Counted from the stretch's first letter, positions 1-6,350 are shown. The stretch: DNA of 8,134 bases from a bacterium (GCA_021807065.1 JAKAPO010000097.1:1-8134); one strand, 5' to 3'. The notes: generated from the sequence alone by a model not told the origin. Translations and numbers: made by a program.

Positions 1-20
1 TTCTTGGTATGCTTGTCCAT
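1..20 (-). CDS. Start of an unidentified gene, cut by the left edge
   Basis: Only the first codons are present: ATG at 20-18 followed by Asp-Lys-His-Thr-Lys. The start is supported by an AAAGGAG Shine-Dalgarno sequence at 37-31 on the same strand, 10 bases upstream, which is slightly long spacing. It lies 89 bases downstream of the MoeB-like gene in the same direction, so it could be the last member of that operon or have its own promoter. An alternative ATG at 40-38 opens another frame but would start at the Shine-Dalgarno sequence itself, so I disfavour it. Nothing can be said about the product. Confidence 0.5.
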
Positions 21-30
21 GGAGGTCGGT

Positions 31-37
31 CTCCTTT
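31..37 (-). promoter_or_regulatory. Ribosome binding site of the left-edge gene
   Basis: AAAGGAG on the minus strand, 10 bases before ATG at 20. It is one of the two best Shine-Dalgarno matches in the window and is the main reason to call a gene at the left edge. A small perfect hairpin (GCACT / AGTGC with a 3-base loop, 42-54) lies just upstream and could mark the end of the preceding message or influence access; it has no T tract. Confidence 0.5.
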
Positions 38-109
38 CATTGCACTTCGAGTGCGTCACGGGGTACTTCGTTTAGAAGCCCGTTTTGGGGACCGGCCTTC
101 TCATCCCAT

Positions 110-1240
110 CTAGAATATCCCAAACCCCTCGTGATGCGCTGCGTACGCGAGCAGTCCGCCGTGCAGATGACGTACGTGCGCGAAACCGGCGTCGCGCAAA
201 CGCTGCGCCGCCCAACGCGATTTCTGGCCGACTCGGCATGCAACGAGATACCGTTGCGAGCTATCCAGTTCGTGGAGGCGCTCCTCCAGGCGACTCGCCG
301 GGATATTCACCGAGCCCGGTACGATGCCGAGGACGACTTCGTGGGGCTCGCGCACGTCGAGCAGGGTCCATTCCCCCAAAACGTCGTCCACCTCCGACGC
401 CGCCACTTCTTCGGTTTCGCTACTAGTTTCGTCTTCGTAGCGCATCTCGCGTGCGTCACGCAGACGAGCGCGATCGCCGCAGAGCACGCATTCTGGATCG
501 CGCTCGAAACGTACCTCGCGAGTCTTAGCGCCGAGCGCGTCGATCAACATCAAGCGTCCGGTAAGCGGTTCGCCGATGCCGAGCAATAACTTCAACGCTT
601 CGCTCGCTTGCCACGAACCGACGATCCCGGCCAAGACGCCGAGCACTCCGCCCTCCGCGCACGTCGGCACACTGCCGGCGGGCGGAGGCTCTGGATAGAG
701 GCATCGATAGCACGGCCGCTCGCGGCTGAACACGCTCACCTGACCGTCGAAGCGAAAGATCGAGCCATAGACGTCCGGCCTTCCCTCGAGCACGCAGGCA
801 TCGTTAACGAGGTAGCGTGTTGGAAAACGATCGGTGCAATCGAGAACGACGTCGTACAGAGCGACGAGTGCGCGCGCGTTGCTTTCATCGAAACGAACGC
901 CAATCGCGTCCGGCGCGACGAACGGATTGATCGCGCGCAGCCGCTCCGCCGCCACGGATGCTTTTGGTTTTCCGACGTCTTCTGCCGAGAAGATCGTCTG
1001 GCGCTGCAGATTCGTTTCGTCGACGACGTCGTCGTCGACGATGCCGATCCGTCCGACGCCGGCCGCCGCCAAATATTGCAACGCGGGTGAACCCAAGCCG
1101 CCCGCGCCGACGACGAGTGCGCGAGAGCGCGAGAGACGTTCCTGACCGGCAAGCGCCACTTCCGGCATCAAGAGATGCCGGCTGTAACGGCGCAGCTCGT
1201 GGGCGCTCAGTGCTCGCGTGGGTGCAGCTCGTTCAGCCAT
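110..1240 (-). CDS. moeB: Molybdopterin-synthase adenylyltransferase MoeB fused to a C-terminal rhodanese domain (MoeZ/MOCS3-like)
   Basis: A 376-residue E1-like enzyme that adenylates the C-terminal glycine of MoaD so that it can be thiocarboxylated. Residues about 11-255 are the ThiF/MoeB domain: RYSRHLLMPEV at the start, nucleotide loop GAGGLG (45-50), ETNLQRQ with the arginine finger Arg80, Lys91/Lys93, DCTD (134-137), zinc cysteines C177/C180 and C251/C254, and the conserved Cys194 in PTCAEGG. After an acidic linker (about 268-283), residues 284-376 form a rhodanese domain with DVRE (295-298), active loop CRVGQKS (Cys335) and a C-terminal HGGL. Family knowledge: the rhodanese cysteine carries the persulfide that supplies sulfur. 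The ATG at 1240 overlaps the upstream hydrolase gene by 34 bases; a CTG at 1210 is possible but less likely. MoaD and MoaE are encoded just upstream, which supports a molybdopterin role. A second MoaD/ThiS-like client cannot be excluded. Confidence 0.92.
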   Translation of the reverse strand: MAERAAPTRALSAHELRRYSRHLLMPEVALAGQERLSRSRALVVGAGGLGSPALQYLAAAGVGRIGIVDDDVVDETNLQRQTIFSAEDVGKPKASVAAERLRAINPFVAPDAIGVRFDESNARALVALYDVVLDCTDRFPTRYLVNDACVLEGRPDVYGSIFRFDGQVSVFSRERPCYRCLYPEPPPAGSVPTCAEGGVLGVLAGIVGSWQASEALKLLLGIGEPLTGRLMLIDALGAKTREVRFERDPECVLCGDRARLRDAREMRYEDETSSETEEVAASEVDDVLGEWTLLDVREPHEVVLGIVPGSVNIPASRLEERLHELDSSQRYLVACRVGQKSRWAAQRLRDAGFAHVRHLHGGLLAYAAHHEGFGIF

Positions 1241-1926
1241 CGCAGTATCTCGGTACGGGAGTTTTCGCCCGCGGCAGTATGATTGCTTTCGATCTCTACG
1301 AAGTACTTGGGATGCGGAGCCCGCTCGTAGAGTTCGATCACGCTCGACACCGGAACCATCGCATCATGCTTTGCGGCGACGTACAGCACCGGGCGTCCCG
1401 CAAGCTTCGGCAACGCCGGGTCGAGTCGTTCCTCCATCCCAGTCAGGAGTTCGGGCAAGCTCGCCCCGTCGACGTACTCGGCGCGAAGATCCGTGCTGAA
1501 GTTCCGCTGCAACGTTTCGAGCACCGCCGCGCGCCGGCGGCCCGTAGCGATCGCAACCACACCCGGTATCGCCGCGTCGTGTGCGGCGGCGATCAATGCC
1601 GTCTGCGCGCCAAGGCTATGTCCCATGACGTATGGATTTACCGAATCCCGGCGAGCGAATGAAACGACCGCCGCCACCGCGTCGAGACAGTCACCGAACT
1701 CCGTCAGGAAACCGCCGCTCGCACCGAGCTTGTGTCCGGGAAAATCGAGGCTAAACAGCTCGAACCCATGCCCCGCGAGAAATGCACAGAGTGGATCGAG
1801 GTTGTGCTTTGACGACGAGTATCCATGCGCCGCGACGATCGCAATACCGCGCGGGCGCCGTGGGATGTAGCGAAGCACCGCGACCGTGTTGTGCTGTCCC
1901 GCGACGTAATGCAGCTCGAGCTTCAC
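1207..1926 (-). CDS. Alpha/beta hydrolase, substrate unknown
   Basis: A 239-residue serine hydrolase of the alpha/beta fold. Visible landmarks are the oxyanion-side AHGYSSSK (33-40), SLDFPGH (59-65), the nucleophile elbow GHSLG with Ser104, a likely acid Asp188 in KHDAMVP, and a likely catalytic His216 in ESNHTA, so the triad looks complete. There is no signal peptide or membrane segment, so it is probably cytoplasmic. I chose GTG at 1926 because it overlaps the moaE stop as GTGA and has an AGGCGAGG ribosome site 7 bases upstream (1941-1934). The frame stays open up to an ATG at 2037, but that would lie 115 bases inside moaE. It sits between moaE and the MoeB-like gene and is translationally coupled to both, yet no member of this fold is known to be needed for molybdenum cofactor synthesis. 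The substrate cannot be inferred; an esterase, thioesterase or lysophospholipase-like activity is possible. Confidence 0.85.
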   Translation of the reverse strand: MKLELHYVAGQHNTVAVLRYIPRRPRGIAIVAAHGYSSSKHNLDPLCAFLAGHGFELFSLDFPGHKLGASGGFLTEFGDCLDAVAAVVSFARRDSVNPYVMGHSLGAQTALIAAAHDAAIPGVVAIATGRRRAAVLETLQRNFSTDLRAEYVDGASLPELLTGMEERLDPALPKLAGRPVLYVAAKHDAMVPVSSVIELYERAPHPKYFVEIESNHTAAGENSRTEILRWLNELHPREH

Positions 1927-2354
1927 GTACGGGCCTCGCCTGCGTTCGAGCACCAGCGACCGGGAGTGCCATCTACGTATAGCTCCTTCTTCCAGATTGC
2001 GGCCCGCGATTTCAGCTCGTCGATCGTGTAGGAACACGCCGCGAAGGCGGCCGCGCGGTGCGGTGCGCTTGCGCTCACGACTACTGCGATCTCACCTACC
2101 TTCAACTCGCCCCGGCGGTGAACGATCGCGAGACCGATACCTCCGTGTCGTTCGCGCGCCTCGCGAGCGATCGCTTCAAACTCGGCGAGCGCCATTGCAT
2201 CGTAGGATTCGTACGAAAGCCCAGCCACCGATCGCCCGTCTTCGCCGGTAGCACGAACGATGCCGACAAACGTTACGCTCGCGCCTGCACCCGGAATGCG
2301 CGCCGCATCCTCCACCGCCGAGACGTCGATGGGTTCGCGCACGATCGCAAACAT
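1923..2354 (-). CDS. moaE: Molybdopterin synthase catalytic subunit MoaE
   Basis: The large subunit of molybdopterin synthase, 143 residues, about the usual MoaE length. With thiocarboxylated MoaD it inserts two sulfurs into cyclic pyranopterin monophosphate to give molybdopterin, in the cytoplasm. Signature segments are present in order: GASVTFVGIVR (24-34), LSYESYDAMA (46-55), HRRGELKVGE (79-88), SAPHRAAAFAA (96-106) and IDELKSRAAIWKKE (111-124). Lys115 and Lys122 have the same seven-residue spacing as the catalytic lysines 119 and 126 of the E. coli enzyme. ATG at 2354 is preferred over the adjacent TTG at 2357, because GGAGGTGG (2365-2358) is well placed for it. The start overlaps the moaD stop as TGATG, and the stop overlaps the next gene's GTG. 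This tight coupling suits a stoichiometric partner of MoaD. Confidence 0.95.
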   Translation of the reverse strand: MFAIVREPIDVSAVEDAARIPGAGASVTFVGIVRATGEDGRSVAGLSYESYDAMALAEFEAIAREARERHGGIGLAIVHRRGELKVGEIAVVVSASAPHRAAAFAACSYTIDELKSRAAIWKKELYVDGTPGRWCSNAGEART

Positions 2355-2599
2355 CAACCACCTCCAACCGGCGGCAGCAGAGCGATCTCGTCATCCTGCT
2401 CGAGAATTTCCGTCGAATCTGCCAGATGGCCGTTGCGTGCGGTTCTCGTCGAGCTGGTCAGCGGGCCGAGTTCGGGATTTTGTTCGCACAGCGTCGCCCA
2501 TAGATCGCAAAGGCGCGCTCCTGACGGTACGTTCAACACAGACTCCGAGACCCCGAGCACCTCACGCACGCGAGCGAAGGCAAGAACGCGAACGGTCAC
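2354..2599 (-). CDS. moaD: Molybdopterin synthase sulfur-carrier subunit MoaD
   Basis: An 81-residue ubiquitin-fold sulfur carrier. Its C-terminal glycine is adenylated by MoeB and converted to a thiocarboxylate, which donates sulfur inside the MoaD-MoaE complex. Visible features are the opening beta strand VRVLAFARVRE, the segment RNGHLADSTEILEQDDEIAL, and the diagnostic end PPVGGG, so the essential terminal Gly-Gly is intact. The length matches the family (about 80 residues). Translation starts at GTG (2599), overlapping the stop of the upstream phosphatase gene as GTGA. No good Shine-Dalgarno sequence precedes it, so it probably depends on translation of the upstream gene. The codons for the glycine tail also form the ribosome site of moaE. 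Confidence 0.95.
   Translation of the reverse strand: MTVRVLAFARVREVLGVSESVLNVPSGARLCDLWATLCEQNPELGPLTSSTRTARNGHLADSTEILEQDDEIALLPPVGGG
2358..2365 (-). promoter_or_regulatory. moaE ribosome binding site embedded in the moaD diglycine codons
   Basis: GGAGGTGG on the minus strand, 6 bases before the ATG at 2354 when measured from the GGAGG core. It is the strongest Shine-Dalgarno match in the window and decides the moaE start. The same bases encode the final glycines of MoaD (GGA GGT GGT, then TGA). Confidence 0.85.
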
Positions 2600-3408
2600 G
2601 CGGTGCGTTCGTGCAGGCGTGGATCAAGGACGTAGCGCTCGATCGCGCGCGCGACGCCGTCTTCGGTATTGCTCGCAGTAACACGGCTGATCGCTCGCTG
2701 CACGTCGGGCTCGGCGTTTGCCATGGCCACACCGATGCCGGCCCAGCGCAGCATCGGTACGTCGTTGCGTGAATCTCCGACCGCTAACACCCGCTCGCGC
2801 ACAATGCCATACGTGTCGCAGAGATTCTCCAGCGCGTGCCTCTTCGTAGCGTCGCGGCTCGTGACCGCACATTCTTCGAACGTGCCCCACGTTTCAAACT
2901 TGAAGTGCAGCGGAAGCCGCGCGAAGTTCGTGCGAACCGTCTCCGCCGCTGCCTGGCCGAGAAAGCGCAGAAACGTCGGCGCCACGTGCGGCAGATCGCG
3001 AAAGCTCGCAACCTCGTTCCATTCCGGACCTTGCATATCGCTCATGTACGGCGGGACGCCGCCAAGCCGGTAGAAATGCTCTTCGACGTAGACCGCGACG
3101 TCGATGCCGTTGCGCTCGGCGTATTCGAGCATGGGCTTGGCGTGAACGAGCGGCACGGGGATGTGCCCGATCGTCCGGCCGGTCTGCACGTCCTTCGTCA
3201 GCGCACCATGGCAGCAGATGACCGGTAGCACGATGGCGAGGTTGCGGGCGATCTCGGCCGGGGCCTCGACGCCTCGTCCGGTAACCAGCACGACGCGAAC
3301 CCCCAGACTAAGAGCGGCGGCGATAGCGGTTCTGTTGGCCTCCGAGACCTGCTCTAGCGGATCGAGCAGCGTCCCGTCGAGGTCCAGGGCGATTAGATCG
3401 ACAGACAT
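2596..3408 (-). CDS. Cof-type HAD-IIB family phosphatase
   Basis: A 270-residue haloacid-dehalogenase superfamily hydrolase of the Cof/YidA type, which dephosphorylates small phosphorylated metabolites such as sugar phosphates or nucleotide cofactors, using Mg2+. All four motifs are present: I DLDGTLLD (nucleophile Asp9, acid/base Asp11), II VTGR (Thr43), III TKRHAL (Lys189) and IV GDSRNDVPML (Asp212, Asp216), with a type-IIB cap between motifs II and III. Length is normal. ATG at 3408 is the first gene of the minus-strand cluster and follows a 150-base intergenic region; no convincing Shine-Dalgarno sequence is visible. Its stop overlaps the moaD GTG, so it leads the molybdopterin operon. 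Specificity in this family cannot be read from sequence, so a role in pterin metabolism is only a guess from context; riboflavin or sugar phosphate turnover are equally possible. Confidence 0.9.
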   Translation of the reverse strand: MSVDLIALDLDGTLLDPLEQVSEANRTAIAAALSLGVRVVLVTGRGVEAPAEIARNLAIVLPVICCHGALTKDVQTGRTIGHIPVPLVHAKPMLEYAERNGIDVAVYVEEHFYRLGGVPPYMSDMQGPEWNEVASFRDLPHVAPTFLRFLGQAAAETVRTNFARLPLHFKFETWGTFEECAVTSRDATKRHALENLCDTYGIVRERVLAVGDSRNDVPMLRWAGIGVAMANAEPDVQRAISRVTASNTEDGVARAIERYVLDPRLHERTA

Positions 3409-3558
3409 TCGTTTATGACGGGCATTCGCTTATTAAGAATACCCCGGTGGTGCAACCCCTCCCGGCCTAGGCAAGCTTCTAGGAGTCGTGCGACGCAGAT
3501 ATATCGCCTTCAAGGACCGAAAGATCCCGTGTTGTAGCCGCGGCCGGGGGCAGCACTA
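3409..3558. other. Divergent intergenic region, probable promoters for both sides
   Basis: 150 bases between the minus-strand operon and the plus-strand ATP-grasp-like gene, richer in A/T around 3411-3441 than the surroundings. On the minus strand TTGCAC (3455-3450) is a fair -35, but the best A/T-rich hexamer (TAATAA, 3435-3430) is only 14 bases away, so the match is poor. On the plus strand TTCTAG (3477-3482) and TATATC (3500-3505) are 17 bases apart and could be a weak sigma-70 promoter for the gene at 3559. There is no clear operator or riboswitch. Assignments here are tentative. Confidence 0.35.
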
Positions 3559-4992
3559 ATGCCCTGTACGGCCATCCAACCCAATCTCACGGCTCGGGAA
3601 CAGGCGCATGTCCTCTATGAGACGATCCCGGCGGGACTCTTCCGCGTGGAAGACGAGCACGAACGGATCGCCTGGCGCATCAGCCCCGAGCCGTTCCCCT
3701 TGTCGCCGGCCTCCGCGCAGCACATCGAGCAGATCGGCAGCGATCTTCTCGCATTCTATCGCTCGCTCAACGCGTTGTACATCCGAAGCGCGCGCGGCAC
3801 GGCTCCCGCATTCATCGCCGGCTATCTCGACCAAGGAAAACCCGATTACATCGTTCGGCTTACGCGGCAGAACCGGTTCCGCCACGACGTTCCGGGCGTC
3901 ATCCGTCCTGATCTTCTGCTCACCGAAGACGGCCTCGTCGCGACGGAACTCGACAGCATTCCCGGCGGACTCGGTTTTGTAGGCGCGATGGCCGAAGCGT
4001 ACTGCAAGCTTGGTATCGAGCCGCTCGGCGGCGCCGAGGGTATGCCTCGCGCTTTCGCCGAGATGTTACGCGATGCATGCGGCGTCGAGAACCCAACCGT
4101 GGCGATCGTCGTCTCCGAGGAGTCGGGCGATTACCGCGCCGAGATGCGCTGGCTCGCCGAAGCGATCGCCCGCCTTGGGTTGGGCAACGTTCACGTCTGC
4201 GCGCCGCAACACATCATCTTCAGCGAAGAAGCGCTGTTCATGCGGCTCGAGGACGGGCGCGAAGAGAAACTCGACGTGCTCTATCGCAACTTTGAACTGT
4301 TCGACCTTCTCAATATCCCCAAACACGAGTTGATGCTCTACGCCGCGCGACACCATCACGTCAAGATGACGCCGCCGCCGAAGGCGCATCTCGAAGAGAA
4401 GCTCGCGTTTGCGCTATTGCATCATGCGGGCCTCGCAAAGCTCTGGCGTGAAGAGATGGGCGCCGAAGCATTCGACCGCATGCGCGCGCTTCTCCCGCGA
4501 ACGTGGGTTCTCGATCCGCGGCCGTTACCGCCCCAGGCCGCGATCGACGGGCTGACCGCGGCCGGCGTTCCGGTCAACGACTGGAAGCAGCTCCTCAATC
4601 TCGGCAAGAGCGAGCGCGCGTTCGTTACCAAGCCGTCGGGATTCTCGGAACTCGCCTGGGGTTCGCGCGGTGTGAAGATCGCCAACGACCTAACCAAAGA
4701 GGAGTGGGCGCAGGCGATAGATGCCGCGCTCGCATCGTTTGAAAAGACGCCACACGTTTTGCAGCGTTGGTATAAAGGCAAACGGTTACGTCAGCCTTAC
4801 TTCGATCGAACCAAAGACGCAATCGCGCAGTTCGACGGCCGCGTTCGGCTCTGCCCGTATTATTTCGTCGTCAACGACGGTGTCAAACTGGGCGGCGTTC
4901 TCGCCACGGTTGCACCGGTCGACAAGCACCTGATCCACGGCATGAAGGACGCCGTGATGTCGCCGTGCATCGTGAAAGAGGACGGCTACTAG
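3559..4992 (+). CDS. Circularly permuted ATP-grasp-like protein, substrate unknown
   Basis: A 477-residue soluble protein of no function I can name. Its landmarks resemble the permuted ATP-grasp family that includes the glutathionylspermidine synthase fold, whose members ligate a carboxylate to an amine through an acyl phosphate. These are RPDLLLTEDG (116-125) followed by ATELDSIPGGLGF (128-140), a Rossmann-like VAIVVSEESGDYRAE (181-195), VLYRNFELFD (240-249), a lysine-containing LEEKLAFALL (278-287), a likely ATP-binding FVTKPSGFSELAWGSRGVKI (355-374), HVLQRWYKGKR (399-409) and a C-terminal YFVVNDGVKLGGVLAT (435-450). No signal peptide or membrane segment is seen. ATG at 3559 is the only plausible start because an in-frame TAG lies at 3535-3537; a G-rich GGGGG about 8 bases upstream may act as the ribosome site. 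It ends 6 bases before a convergent aminotransferase-like gene and has no co-directional partner in the window. The fold call is an inference from motif resemblance. Confidence 0.75.
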   Translation: MPCTAIQPNLTAREQAHVLYETIPAGLFRVEDEHERIAWRISPEPFPLSPASAQHIEQIGSDLLAFYRSLNALYIRSARGTAPAFIAGYLDQGKPDYIVRLTRQNRFRHDVPGVIRPDLLLTEDGLVATELDSIPGGLGFVGAMAEAYCKLGIEPLGGAEGMPRAFAEMLRDACGVENPTVAIVVSEESGDYRAEMRWLAEAIARLGLGNVHVCAPQHIIFSEEALFMRLEDGREEKLDVLYRNFELFDLLNIPKHELMLYAARHHHVKMTPPPKAHLEEKLAFALLHHAGLAKLWREEMGAEAFDRMRALLPRTWVLDPRPLPPQAAIDGLTAAGVPVNDWKQLLNLGKSERAFVTKPSGFSELAWGSRGVKIANDLTKEEWAQAIDAALASFEKTPHVLQRWYKGKRLRQPYFDRTKDAIAQFDGRVRLCPYYFVVNDGVKLGGVLATVAPVDKHLIHGMKDAVMSPCIVKEDGY

Positions 4993-4998
4993 ACGCCT

Positions 4999-6150
4999 TC
5001 AGGAACGCGCCGCCGCGGCACGCACGACCTCTAAGGAACTGAGGAGCCGGTCGATCTCGTCGATGGTATTGTAACCGTGGGGTGAGACACGGATGCCGCC
5101 GGGCCGGTAGGTCGTCACGATCCCTTCCTGCTGAAGCATTTTCCCGAGTTCGACCGGGTCGGTGCCGGGTATTAGGAACGTCACGATGCCCGACGAGATT
5201 CCGGGGCCGCGAGGAGTGAGAATCGTGGCGCCCCAGCGTTGCAGCCCTTCGACCAGGTGGTCGGTCAGCGCGAGCACGTGCGAAGCGATCGCGTGAGCAT
5301 CGTAGCGTCTTAGAAGCTCCGTTGATGTTGCAAGCGAGAGCGCTCCGAGAAAGTTCGGCGTGCCTCCTTCGAAGCGTGACGTGTCACGCGCCTGCGGTTG
5401 GTCGTAGTTCAAGAAATCCCAGATGTTCCCCATCGAGCGCCACCCCGGAGAACCGAGTCTGAGGCGATCGCGCAGATCGGCGCGTAGGTAGAGGTACGCG
5501 ATGCCTTGCAAAGCGAGCATCCACTTTTGCCCGCCGCCGAAGAGCGCATCGACACCGGTTGCGCGTACGTCGATCGGGAAGACGCCGAGCCCCTGAATCG
5601 CGTCGACGACGAACAGCGCGCTGCTCCGGTGCGCTACCTCCGCGAGTGCGCCGAGATCGTGGCGATAGCCATCTTCGAACGACACCCACGACACGGCGAC
5701 CAGACGCGTGCGAGGCATTATCGTACGGCGCAGCACGTCCGGGGTCATCCGTTCGCGCGCCGTTTCAATGAACCGGATGCGCACGCCGCGCGATCGCAGT
5801 GCAAGCCACGGAATCGCGTTCGCTGGAAACTCGTTGTCGCAGAGCACGATCTCATCGTCCGGCTTCCAATCGATGCCGAGCGAAAGCACGTTCGCGCCCT
5901 CGCTCGTATTGCGCAGGAACGCGATCTCATCGCCGTTCGCGCCCATGAACGAAGCAACTTGATTGCGGTACTCCGGCATCTGCAACTCATACGCGAACGA
6001 TCCAGCGACCCCGCGTTCACTCTGCGCGCGCGCGAACGTTTCGATCGCCTCGCGCGTGCATCGTGGCAACACGCCCGTCGCTGCGTGATTCAGGTAGACG
6101 AGGTTATTCGCTACGGGGAATTCAGATCGGGGAAGCGCTGATACTGGCAT
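4999..6150 (-). CDS. Class V aminotransferase-fold PLP-dependent enzyme (not a canonical cysteine desulfurase)
   Basis: A 383-residue fold-type I PLP enzyme of the aminotransferase class V / isopenicillin-N-epimerase-like group. Visible landmarks are YLNHAATG (19-26), RNTSEGAN (80-87) for phosphate and cofactor contacts, VVDAIQGLG (181-189) with Asp183 for the pyridine nitrogen, FGGGQKWM (204-211) with Lys209 as the Schiff-base lysine, FEGGTPN (260-266), and RVSPHGYNT (354-362) with Arg354 as a likely carboxylate anchor. The histidine usually found before the lysine (HKW) is Gln208. Only two cysteines exist (31 and 104), neither at the desulfurase active-site position, so it probably does not mobilise sulfur. 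ATG at 6150 is fixed by an in-frame TAA immediately two codons upstream; an AGGGAG lies 13 bases before it, further than usual. Substrate unknown; an epimerase, lyase or kynureninase-like reaction is possible. Confidence 0.88.
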   Translation of the reverse strand: MPVSALPRSEFPVANNLVYLNHAATGVLPRCTREAIETFARAQSERGVAGSFAYELQMPEYRNQVASFMGANGDEIAFLRNTSEGANVLSLGIDWKPDDEIVLCDNEFPANAIPWLALRSRGVRIRFIETARERMTPDVLRRTIMPRTRLVAVSWVSFEDGYRHDLGALAEVAHRSSALFVVDAIQGLGVFPIDVRATGVDALFGGGQKWMLALQGIAYLYLRADLRDRLRLGSPGWRSMGNIWDFLNYDQPQARDTSRFEGGTPNFLGALSLATSTELLRRYDAHAIASHVLALTDHLVEGLQRWGATILTPRGPGISSGIVTFLIPGTDPVELGKMLQQEGIVTTYRPGGIRVSPHGYNTIDEIDRLLSSLEVVRAAAARS

Positions 6151-6162
6151 AGGTTAGTGGCG

Positions 6163-6211
6163 TCTCCCTCGACGTCGCTCACGCTGACGCGTGCGCTCGC
6201 TCGGGATGACA
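6163..6211 (-). repeat. Probable dispersed intergenic repeat copy with internal hairpin
   Basis: Read on the minus strand the segment starts TTGTCATCCCGAGCG and ends GACGTCGAGGGAGA. These two halves resemble a short repeat common in intergenic DNA of many environmental genomes (GTCATCCCGAGCG followed by AGTCGAGGGA). Here the halves are separated by an inserted hairpin: GCGCACGC and GCGTGAGC around a 4-base loop (6196-6177) with one mismatch, extended by outer GGG/CCC. It ends about a dozen bases before the aminotransferase start, so its AGGGAG may serve as that gene's ribosome site. The family assignment is from memory of such repeats, not a search. Confidence 0.45.
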
Positions 6212-6302
6212 AGAGCCATTTTCATTCGCGCATGGGTGGACCTTCAGGTCGGTGGCGTGCTGATGTGGAAATCCCGAGTCCGAAGGACACCGGAAGCGAT
6301 CT

Positions 6303-6350
6303 CCATCTGTCGTAGGTGGCCCCGCAGGGGCCATGGTGTAGTCGAGATGG
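6303..6350. other. Two-tier stem-loop
   Basis: The inner stem TGGCCCC (6317-6323) pairs perfectly with GGGGCCA (6327-6333) around a 3-base loop. An outer stem CCATCT (6303-6308) pairs with AGATGG (6345-6350). The arms between the stems, 8 and 11 bases, are not complementary and would form an internal loop. It works on either strand. Without a T-tract it is not a standard intrinsic terminator, though on the minus strand it lies about 120 bases beyond phoU and might slow polymerase. Confidence 0.5.

Noticed and set aside
60..109. Intrinsic terminator after the MoeB-like gene
   Set aside because: An imperfect pairing (AGAAG with CTTCT around a GC-rich middle) exists on the minus strand, but the stem is interrupted and no T-tract follows.
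958..1662. A 234-codon plus-strand frame spanning parts of the MoeB-like and hydrolase genes
   Set aside because: It crosses two well-supported genes on the other strand; low-complexity arginine-rich translation with no domains.
1927..2037. N-terminal extension of the alpha/beta hydrolase to ATG at 2037
   Set aside because: It would overlap moaE by 115 bases; GTG at 1926 has a GTGA overlap and a good ribosome site, and the extension has no hydrolase-like sequence.
2058..2681. A 207-codon plus-strand frame over moaE, moaD and the phosphatase end
   Set aside because: Antisense to three recognisable genes; arginine/serine-rich translation typical of a shadow frame.
3430..3455. Sigma-70 promoter for the minus-strand operon (TTGCAC and TAATAA)
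   Set aside because: The spacing is only 14 bases and other registers lose the -10 match, so I did not list it as a promoter feature.
5506..6141. A 211-codon open frame on the plus strand opposite the aminotransferase gene
   Set aside because: It is the antisense shadow of a gene with clear PLP-enzyme motifs; the translation is arginine-rich and has no recognisable family features, as expected from high-GC codon bias.
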